Assembly: GCA_947462335.1 (NCBI GenBank)
Contig: OX381714.1
Location: 39,715,360 to 39,779,359 of the forward strand
Source of the DNA: Harmothoe impar
Lineage: Eukaryota > Annelida > Polychaeta > Phyllodocida > Polynoidae
Direction: 5' to 3'
DNA length: 64,000 nt
This document shows positions 40,501 through 52,500 of this stretch, piece by piece (the first letter of the stretch is position 1; each line of letters starts with the position of its first letter). The translations under genes and the position numbers were made by a program. Below the pieces are notes generated by a model. It did not search any database. It saw only the letters and a program-made list of their open reading frames with translations, and was not told the origin of the DNA.

Positions 40501-43500
40501 CTCAGCCGTATTGCCCAAGGTGCAATCAGACTGATCTGGTGCTGATATAAACGCCCACAATGACTCATTACTGTGAGGCTACCAAGAACCAGCTCAAGCA
40601 GAAGGCGCAGCTCCACCAGACGTAACTCTCCCAGTCAGACTGTAGATGCTCATCACCAGTACCTTAACCCTTTTAAGGCCGCATAGTGCATTAATGCTGT
40701 ATGCACTAGTGCAATGTATTCCATGTGTGATCATGTTGACAATCGCTCTGCCGGGTTAATACGCTCCCGAAGGCTCAACATCGTCATGACGCATGAATGC
40801 AGCTCTGGCGGGTTATTCAACGGGGCTGAATAGGTGCATCATGCCGACCAAGGGCATAACAAATTAGAATGCACCCTTACTTTAAAGGGTTAATGGGTGA
40901 CCTTAAAGTAAGTATCTCTGCTGATACGATGGGTCAATTTACGTTTTAGCATGGTGATACTAAAGATACAGTTCTAATTAAGGTATCGAGGTATTGAATC
41001 TCTATTAATAAAGAGATATGTTTACACAGAAATGCCAATACAGAGGTCTCTTTTAGATGTACAGCAGATGTAAACAGCTTGTGAAGTATCAAATCAACTG
41101 TAGTACAACGATGCATATATATACAGCAATTCTAACCACATAGGTCTATAATGCCATTTCCCTTTATGCAGGCATTATACTACACAAGGCAGCTGGTAAT
41201 GAGAATTGTGGACTAGATTCACAAGAGACGCATATATTTAATAGGGACGATTTAGCAGCATTTTCATGTACCGTAAATTCCTGCATACTGCTTGCGGGTT
41301 GTACGCAATCCCAACTCAGCTATCTCTTGATACCAAACATGCCTCTAGACACAGGGTACATGTTATACCAGGGTTTTTTATTACTATAGAAGAGTACTGA
41401 AACAGACATTTTCAGATTTTAAAAAAAGAAAGGCTATAGGATTCTCCTGAGTATACGCAAGATGCGGGTAGTACGCGGGAATTTACGGTATTTCCAAGTG
41501 ATAAAGTCACCCCAGCGGAGATACCAACTGTAAAGATGCTCCCGATGTGTCCTCGTTACCGCGTATGTTATGTCATAAGAGTTCCCCCAGCGTGTAGTAG
41601 ACTGGTGACTAATGACTTCTGTAGACTCGTTAATGAACTTACTTCTCCCTAGCTCAGAATTATGTCTGTACATAAGACTTGTACAGTGGACACTTGCCCC
41701 AGGGTCCACCAAGTTGGTTAGTCTCAGTCTCTCAACAAGGAAGTGGCATCATATCAAGGTGATGAGCAGGAAATCAGAGGAGGTTAGCAGAGCAGTAATT
41801 GCTCTGGGATGTTTGTGCACGGACTTATCATGCAACTTTCCCTACTTTTGAAGGAATTCCTACTTTTAGAGCTAGAACATCAGCACAAAAACTCCAGTGG
41901 CAAAATCCGCTCCTAATATACGGCATTGTAGGCCTGTCCGTGGTGACAGCTTTCCCAGCTCAATGGGTGAGCGATAGTAAGGCATCAGCCCAACCCTCCC
42001 CCCCCCCCTGCACTGGCGATCTGACTCACGTACTAGCTGCAGTTTCTACGCTAGTAGTATATCAAACAACACATGGTGTCAGGCATGTAGCCCTATTAGT
42101 ATAAGCAAGAAGACACCGCGTAGGGCACATAGACCTAGTAGTATATGAAACAAGACAATGTGTCAGGCAGCTAGACCTAGTAGTATATGAAACAAGACAA
42201 TGTGTCAGGCAGCTAGACCTAGTAGTATATGAAACACAACATTGTGTCAGGCAGCTAGACATATAGTAGTATGTCAAACAAGACATTGTGTCAGGCAGCT
42301 AGACATAGTAGTATATCAAACAAGACATTGTGTCAGGCAGCATGACCTACCGTAAAACCTAGCCTACAAGCCTAACTCACGTATAAGCCACATCTAGACT
42401 TTAGGCCGATCCTTTAAGCCGCACCAGGGGTCTGATTGTGGCGACTTCAGTACTGTACCATACAGCAAAAACTCGCGTATAAGCCGCACCCCGGCTCTGG
42501 GCTGATACTATAAGCTGCATCTGCTATCTGACTCGTGTACAAGCCGCGGCTTATACGTGAGGTTTTACGGTAGTAGTATATGAAACAAGACATTGTGCCA
42601 GGCAGCTAGACCTAGTAGTATATCAAACAAGACATTGTGTCAGGCAGCTAGACCTAGTAGTATATCGAACAAGACATTGTGTCAGACACATATACATAGT
42701 ACCATAAAACCTCACATATAAGCCTAACTCGCTTATAAACCGCACCTAGAGTTTGGGCCGATCCTATAAGCTGCAACGGCGATCTGATTATGGGGACTTT
42801 AGTAATGTGCTATAGTATCAAAAACTCGCGTATAAGCCGCACCCTAACCCTGGGCTGATCCTATAAACTGCACCGCTGATCTGATTCGCGAACTAGTCGC
42901 GACTCATACACGAGATTTTACAGTAGTATATGAAACAAATATTGTAGAGATACATGCTTTTGGATTCCCCTGTCCGTGCCACTGTTTGCAGCTCAACCTG
43001 CTAAATGTTGCAGTCCCCAAACACATATAACCCTAGATAACAAAGAGTAACTCACGAGGTCCAAAGTCAAGCTGTGGAACATTTGATCAATGGTCTGTGC
43101 TTGTAGGTCCCCTGCTCCTTGAGGAGAATTAATTAGAGTAGCTCCTCTGTAAGGATAGATGAGGTGTGGGAGCAGCGCAAGCGGTAGGGCAAATGTAGCA
43201 GGTGCAGTGAGCAGACAGGTTTATCCCTTTTTTCCAGAGTACCCACTGCTCGGATGCATCAATTGACTTGTGACTTGTCATGCCAAGGAGGAGAGGAGAA
43301 AATGTACATAAAAGGCCTTCTAATCAGGGTAAAATAAGTTAAGACTATTTATATTAAATCCTCAGGTCAAAGTAGCTATTTTCCTCTTTCATATGGTTAA
43401 ATATTACACATTATCTAAAATTTGAAGTGCAATGGTTTATTACCAAGGACGGCCTGTGTTGGTGTGCTGTGTAAGTAATGAATAGGCACACCAGCAGGAA

Positions 43501-46500
43501 ATGAGTTCTGTATGTATGAATGAATGAATAAATATATATATGGCGTTGGACCTTGGGGTAGGCAGTCAGGCAGAGGGGTGAGCACATAAGGACTGTTAGT
43601 TGTGCATATTGAGAGGTGGGATTATGCATGTGGACTCCTGTTTATACAAGGCCATACCTATGTCAGGATGTGAGTGTCTTGCCTCCATTAAACTGGGCCC
43701 AACACATATAAGTATTAACCCTTTTGGGGTCCCATAGTGCCTGAATGCAGTATCCCAGGGCTGCATCTATGCATCATGTTGACCCTTCAGGAGTGCATTA
43801 ACTCAGTTGGGTTGACATGATGCTTAAATGCAGTCCTGAGGAGCTACTCGCCAAGGCTGCATTTAATGCATCAGGACAACAAATGGCATAACTCTTTAAA
43901 AAAACCCACTATGCGGCCTTTAAAGGATAAACAAACATTTGGGGCCAGGGTCGTGCATACCTACACTTAAGTCTGGACATGAACAAACAATAGGTGCAGG
44001 GTTGATTTTGTTCTGCTTATGGAGTATGCATTAGAAAACATGGTCTGACTACTGAGCTCCCCAAAAAGACAGGAGTACAAATAGTTGATCTTGAAGCTGT
44101 CCTCTTGCCTTTCTTTTTCTGAAAGTCTTGCATTTGCATCATCTCAATTACTCCTAACACACACCTCTTAGTCCATATAGAATGCCAAGCTGTCTAGAGG
44201 TCGATGTTTAATGTACAAGGTCCTATGCTATATAGATTTAATGGTTCATCGTCACAGAGACTTTTTGGCAGAGGAATTTTTAACAAATATCCTAGACGCA
44301 ATCTTCGGGCACTGTCTACAGAATAGATAGTTGGGACGCTGAGTCGTCTTAGCCAAATTAAAGCTTCTCATCTTAGTCTCTACACGGCATCAATCGCAAT
44401 GCAATTACCGTTGTCACACAGGGGAAAAACTTCTGAAGACAGACTTTACTCAATAGAGTCTCTTCACAGTGCTAGACGGTGTTGCTTCCTGGTCCATGCT
44501 ACCCCAGACAGTTTTTTCTTTGCTGTAGTGCTTCTTACTCTGTGCTTTAGCTTAGAGGAGGATATCAATTATTGGGCCTAATTAGATATTCTATATATGG
44601 TTGTATAATCATGTCCTTTTTTATGATTAAGCTTCACTATAACATCATAGTCAAGTTACTTTAAAAAAAAACTCCAGTAAAGTTCATACAGTATTGATGT
44701 ATATTTTTTCAAGTGAAACTACTACCCTGCTTATGGTCCTGTAAAGCAGCCTGGTTCGAAGCTGTACAGTTACTATAGTAACGTCCCTATAGAGGGTAGA
44801 CATGCAAAGTGGAGGACCAGTTACCAGTTGAATGGCGCAGACCACGTCCCTCTACAACTATAAAGGCATGTTTAATACTCAGATAATGAGGCAGAATAAG
44901 CCGAATCTATATAAACAAATAAAGGGATCCTCCTGAGATCGTAATGCAGAACAAATCTATATAAAAGATTTCTAATACTTTGCTCTTTTCTGTAGTACAG
45001 GCTTTATAAGTAGCAAAAGTGACAATTGTCTCTGTGTTTAGTCCTGTCAGTATGGAAAACGAACCGTGATGACAGTTAAATGAAAACATGGTAATATTCA
45101 TTGTACCCATGGACATCATGTTGTCCTTGCCATATGGCAAGTGTACAAAGTTTCCAATGAGAATAATCAAATTAACACCATACTGTTTGTATGCAGAAAC
45201 ACATTATGTAGGATATACTTTGGGGAAAGGATTCGTTAGCAGAGCCTAGATATACAGTTTTCCTCTCTATGGCGTCATTTGGAGACTGCCAGCCTAATCC
45301 ACAGGGATGCCTAACAGTGTACAATGTCTCTGGAAGTACGTTGGTCTGATGAGCCACGAATATGTCAAATGGCACTCCCATAGGAAATACAATGTGAATA
45401 CAAATGTAGGCCGGTGCACAGCTACTTTCATGGCATTCCTCTTTCGTGTTGTCTCTCGGGATCCCCTTGCTCAGATATCCCTTAAAAGATTTCACCTGAG
45501 TGACCCTCTGTCCGATTGATTGTCGCTATGGGAGACATGGTCGTTCTATATTTATGTGAGGGTCGCTAATATATGGGTCACACTGTTCACAAACATACAT
45601 ATGGGGCGGACACAGTGCTTTAAGACAATATATGTTATCTAGAAATGTATAGAAATGTTTGTAAATTGGCATCGTTTTGTTTTAGGTTATGATGAAAAAG
45701 ATGAACGATGACAAACTGATTAAAGTTGAAATTTGGGCGGACTTTTTATAATGCTAACATAGTAAGGATGGTTTTAGTCCACACATAATAAACAGAATAA
45801 CATACATATATGGGATTTAATTTCGAAGGTCCCATTCGTAAATAATCAATTCTATTTCAGATAAACATGTTTTCCCATTGTACATGCAAATTTGATTGTG
45901 AACTTAAAACTCCATAATTTAGACTATAAGGTTTTTCGATCAGATGGGGATGCCTAGTCTCTTTCTAAATACACATTGCCATTTCAGCAGATCTGCAGAA
46001 TATGTATGAGTTGATGTTTCTATATTCTTGCGAGCATATATGTTTGAAGTATATATTTGCATGACATGTGTTCTGAATTTGTCCAGGGAACTACCCAGCC
46101 ACCACAAACTGCCGCGTCGGGACGGCTAAGTGTAAGAGCCATGAATTTCACATTGTATTTCTCTCTGTAGATAGTGGTTGTATATACTGTTCTCTGATCT
46201 TTCCATATCCAATAGGACACTTGATATGTTTTGATGCATTAGACCTTTCAGTGTATTTTATATTAACCTTTAGTCCTTTGTTTCCAAATGACAGCTGCAC
46301 ATGAATATATATGTATATTGCAGGTTTCAACCAGAGACTAGAAAAATTGAATTTTAATCATGTACCCTTCCCTCTTGTATGAATAGTACTGTAATAGCTC
46401 CATGAATTAATATCCTGTAGCTATACGTCGCCAGTTATAACAGATTTAGATAGAATTTAGATAGAAATAAAACTTACACATTGCATAACATAGTATAGGC

Positions 46501-49500
46501 CTGTAGCGCTGTCCCAAATACAAGAAATCATATAAGCATATCTATAGCTACAGTATGAACTTGGCCATGTTTTATGGCTCTTCTTGTGGGCAGCATTATT
46601 AGGAACCTTGCTGTCTTCCTCAAATGATTTGAACGAATGAGTGATTGCACAGGCACATTTTGTTGAAATTGTTCTCAAATCGAATGTTTGCATTATGATC
46701 ACCTGGTTGAATATCTAACCAAATCCTTTCATTTTGATATTTGGACATTTTAAAATGATTCCACCACTTTTATTTTTTGAATTATCCTTTTTGGTGATTT
46801 GAAATATCAAACTGCATTTTACTGCATTAATTTTGGCACACGTTTTGCTGGACTGACCCCTGCATTAATTTTCAAGGTACCATTAACCTTACATTCCAGT
46901 GATGCCGATTTTTTTAAATCGGACATATATGGTATAGATTAGATGCTGATGGATTTTGTCCAGCACGAAAGAAAATACACAACACCTAAATGATACCCTA
47001 TCAGAGTGTACTGGTGCTCTTTGTTTTAATGTCCCCTCAGGCCACCTGAAAATCTAAAGTTTCAATATCAGTAAAACACTGTACTGTATTTTACAATGAA
47101 GGTGAAATTCGAGATGAAATTAACTGCTATTATCCATAATATAAAGGAACGTGACAAAGTATGTAGTCATGCAGGGGTAAAATGTTGAATACTGTCCCTC
47201 ATAATTCAAATACTGTACAGAATGTACCTATGAAATTTAATTGTTTTCAATCACAAAAGCAGAAGATTGTACAATGTTGTTCGCTGAGCCTTACATCTAC
47301 AAAAACGTAAAATTTTAATTCATCTTTAATGTAGTGTTTAAGTTCACCTTTAAGAATACACCATAGAGTTTCATATTTTTCAAAATTAAAAAGTGTTATT
47401 GTCCGTCATAGCTTGAGGGCGAAGGTTTCTACCTTGACATTCATGCCCAGCATCTTATGTTATTTATTATATGCTAAACTATCCCTGCACTAATGGAACA
47501 CATAATGTGGCGGAAGTCACGTTCCCCGCCTGTTTGCAAAGCATCATAGTATAAACTCAAAAGTATGGTAAATGTCAGCTTCCCCAGAGAAGGGGGCTTA
47601 TATGGACAAACGATTGGTCGTGCCATGATTTACTGTCCTATTACATTCACAGGACCTTTTGTGGGATAGTCAATATGTCCTTGTAGTTCTCATATATGAG
47701 ATTGGATGTATGGAAAAGCAGCAATGCAAATGGTTAATATCATCGTGAAAAACGATGTTAATTTGTTGGCTTTGCCATGGGCTTGAGGTACTGTAACCAA
47801 TTACTGGAAATTAATATTTAATTCAAATGATGTTAATAACCCTACAAACTGACGCATTGTATTAACATTAAAATAAGTTTGCATTGTATCTACAATTCAA
47901 ATGCTCTCTATTCCAAAGGTTTCAGAATTTCCATAGCTTGCCCATCTTATACTAATGCTCTTTGTAGCCCCGATCCATTTTACCTGTTTTCCCACAATGC
48001 CCAACAGTATTAAATTAATACCATTTATGGTAGCGCAATAGTGGAAGCCGAAATATAAATCGAGATTACTTTTCATCGTTATGTAGTTTAACACCCGGTT
48101 AGCCCATGGCATTCCAGATTGGCAGACTACTCCCGGATATTAAATTTCAGAGGGAATGCAATGTGAGAATATCCCTCCCAACCCCCGACCTACAAACCAG
48201 GATTTAATGTTATCAAATCCATAAAAAAAAACTGTTAATATGCCATGTCACCTTAAAATATGTACTGCACTTACCCATTTCAGAGTTTTAGCATAATCCT
48301 AAGTATTGCCATCCTTATGGTATTAACGCCAATATGTGATCAGTTTTTTCACCCACAGCCAACATTTTTACATCTGTAACTATTGATGTATTTTCTCCTT
48401 ATTGTGTAGCATACACCGAAAGCCGGTGCGCCTCGAAAGACAAAGGAGGAGGAGCTGGGCGATCTCCTCGTTAACATGAGGGAGCGCAGCACCGTCGTCG
48501 AAACAAACCTCGCGGAAGTCATCAAAGAGCAGCCATCACATGAACATGAATTCAGAGATGCGCCGAGACTCCTTACTGAGGTGAGTGATATTTTCTTTCA
48601 TTTTTGAATTATTTATTTATCCTGATTTCATGATTTAAACTACAATGAGAGAATATGGATCCGCTATCAAATAAGTGAGTTAGGAATCTTCTTAGAAAAG
48701 ACCTGGCATTACCCACAACTTTTCACAACTGTCATATATAAAGAAGGACCTCTCAGCTCTGATGGAGGACCTGTGCTATAGAGTGCATGGGGAGACACTT
48801 TCTCCCAACTGCATATATACATCCTGTATAGTAGACTACTGTCCTTGCTGTTGCTGGAGAGTTCCAAGTTGGCATTCTTTATATACACCTGCAAATGTAT
48901 TCGTGTCGCATACCTATGGATCTCTCTGCACAATTTAAAAAAAAAGTGTACACCTCCATGTTTTAACCTTTGGGTAGTTTTGAGCTTGCCTGTGGGCCTA
49001 TAGGCTGTATGAAGCATAAAACTGTCTCTCACTAAATCAAACACCCACACATCATATTCCCAGTCTTATCCCATTATTATTAGTTATCAAACAGGATAAC
49101 AGTCATGACAACTTTCATCACTGTAGCTTTGTTTGCCTGATGAGTAATTTTCTGATGTCTGATGCAATTTTACTTTGCTGCAATTTTCTAAATGTGGGCG
49201 CTTAAAAATAAGAAACTCATTCCAGTTCATGCTTTTATCTCGTTTAATCTGACAAATATAAAACAATAGTTATTGAAAGTGCCGACTCCACATAAATGAC
49301 TGACCACACACACCCATTGCCAAACATGTGCAACAGTAACTAATCTGATCTCCTAACCTTTTAAAGGCCGCTTTCTGCTTTAATGCATTATGGCTCTAAT
49401 CATCATGATGCTTGAATGCAACGCTGGTACGCAACTCCTCATTGCTGTATTCAACCATCATGCCAATCCCACGAGGATGATATACTACCGATGCGTTGGC

Positions 49501-52500
49501 ATGATGCTTGAATGCAGCTCTGGCGAGTTACTCACCAGGGCGGCGAGAGTGCATCATCACAACAAAAGGCATAGTACATTAAAGCACGATACTATGCTTT
49601 AAACAAAAGACACACATCCTGTTGTTGAATCATTGGACATTGTCCTTATCAGGAGCCGTTTCTAAATATAAGCAGTTTGTTTTTTGGAGTTTAACTGGAT
49701 TCCACATATATCTTGACGATAGTATCTGCGAAACAGCATCTGTACTAGGAACTCATCACCTGTATGTACATGTTTTCCCAAAGAAGCAACTTTTCCGGCT
49801 TTTGCAGGAATTCCTACCTTTTATGGAATTTCTATATTAAATTGAGTTCATTTTCTACGGAAAATTGATCAAAATTATAAGATTTCCTACTTTTGGTCGA
49901 GACTGGGGGCCCTTGATGGAGGGTCCCCATGTCGCATGTCGATTTTAAGAAATGACCATATCACCTGTCTAACTCACTTGATAATGCTCATGCCCCATGT
50001 CGATTTTAAAAACTGTCCATGTCCCATGTCACTATCTTTTTAAGCCTCATGTCACATGTCACAAGGCCTCATGTCGCATGTCGATTTTAAGAAATGCCCA
50101 TGTCGCCATATCGAATTTAAGGGTCGAGAGCCATAGACTCCTCCACAGGTTAGTCACCACATAGGTGCAATAAAATATGTCCTCCGTCCATAGTGGCCAC
50201 AACTTAATGAGATCGTGTAGCTATGTGTACGACACATTCACCATCAGATAAACACCTATTTAGATGCACTGCTCTATCTATATCCCACACCCCACATGCC
50301 ATCTCGCACGTTCCCGGATCTCTCGTCTTCCATATCACTCAGGTCCTAGACACAATGGCTCAAACCATCGCCAGATATTCATGATTACTTATCGCTGCTT
50401 ATATGCTAGATATTAGCTCTACTGGGAATTCACATTTGTCTCGGCGGTTGGTTGCCAATTCCTGATGAATGCCCGCTGATAATGTTAATCGTAATGGTAA
50501 GGGTAACTTGTCATGAATGTTCCTACTTTTTCTGGAAACTGGAGAAGTCATCAATCTTATGATGCAGCTATCATCATGTATGTATATTGAAGTGACATCA
50601 CATGGGTGTTTGTGTTGTTTTTTCTGTGTGGTGATGACGATTAAGATGATGCAATCGAAAACATTGTTTTGAAACCATGAAAAAAAAAGGAAAATAGAAT
50701 GTACACCCCCATATTCTACACAATTAGAATTAGTGTAATGCTTGAAAGTAATGTTACTCCATTAGAATCTCACATTTAATATTCAAAGCAGAAACATCGT
50801 AATTAGTAGCAGTGGCAATTGGATATATTAAATCACCTAGAGGGCAGGTAAATATGAATTTATTGATGACCATTATTCGAATTGAATCTGGAATACAGCC
50901 TAAACCGCAAGTCTTACAAATCAACTTGAGTCTATTGTCCCTCTATTGATGAAACATGGTATGCTTATGGGTATGGACCCCTAAAGTCGACATGGCGACA
51001 TAGCCATTTCTTAAAATCGACATGGGACATGGCCAGTTTAATGACATGTGACTTGGCCATTTCTTAAAATCGACATGCGACATGGGGCTTAGTGACATTT
51101 AGAGTAAAATAGGCTACCTAACTCTTTCTTCAGATTTCGTCCTTGACCTTGTAGGTAGTCAAACTCCAAAATTTTCCTGGGGCATACGGCCTCAATACCC
51201 CAATTTATAACTAACTCTACTGTAATTAGGACTGTTTTCCCTTAGTGACACTAGCGACATGGCATTTTCCTTAGTGACATGTGACATGGCCATTTCTTAA
51301 AATCAACATGCGACATGGGGACCCCCCCCCCCCCTATCTACCCCCCCCCCTATGCTTACCACCCTGGGGGGGGGGGGGGCTATCTAGTCTGCAAGCAGCC
51401 AACACCAGGGCCTGTGTTTGAGGCAGCCTGAAATACCACCACCTCCCGGGTCCCTATTTCCTGCTACTTGATTGCCAGAGCGCCGCTTCAGATGAGTCTC
51501 TCAGCTAGTCCGATTAGCCGCCGCTCGGCCAGGGTCAAGTCCCGTGATGGAGATCTGGGTCAGGCTTGGAGTGGCGAAGGGGTAGCGGGGTTAACCCCTT
51601 TAAGGATGGTATAATGCATTAATGCATCATGTCCTTGGTCGTCATGATGCATGAATGCAGCCCTGGCGAGTAACTCACCATTGCTGTATTTAAGCATCAT
51701 GCCGACCCTACGGCATTAAGACACTCAGATAGGGTCGGCATGATGCACCAACGCAGCACCTCGCCGGGGCTGCATTAGTGCATCATGACGACAAATGTCA
51801 TCTTTTAGCGACATGAATCCTTGAAAGGGTTAAGCTGGTTGCTGAGGTTAGGAGGCCAACGTGTTGAAGCTGATTCAGAGACGTGATATTGATGGCTTGG
51901 TACGGGGATATATATATCTGAGAGGAAGTAACCAACTGCTAATGTTAGCTGCTGATGCTAGGAGAGTTCAAATCACAGTCGGGAATGTTGTAATACATTT
52001 CATGGCGAATACGGCACTCCCATCGACTTAACCAAGGAAGGCCGTATTTAACACCCCCCGTCAAATAACCCTTGCCCATATTTAACGGCCTGTTAAATCA
52101 TCAAAGTTGTTAATTTAACCACTGTAAATGAGCTTTTTCAGAGCAAATAAGTGGAATTCTGATAAATATTGTTAAAAATGACATGAAATAAACACAAAGG
52201 AGCACTCGTAGAGTTCCTCACTGAGGGTTATTTCATGAGGCGAAGCACATTTGTCTATATATCTTATGCTATGAAGAACACAGTATTCCTTACTATAAGA
52301 CCATACCTATTAGCCACGTATGAAAGAATCCCAATTTGACTTATACATATATAAAAGGTTACACTGCAATGGTGTTTTACCGCTAGTCAATTTGTAAATG
52401 TGATTGATATGAAAATTATTGTTTTCTCTGAGTAGCCATTAATACCCTAATACCTGTTGTTCAATACCCAAGTGGCCATATTTCATGCTGATAGCTTTCT

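Noticed and set aside
44750..44775. GGTTCGAA stretch resembling a tRNA T-arm
   Set aside because: No acceptor, D- or anticodon-stem pairing could be found around it.
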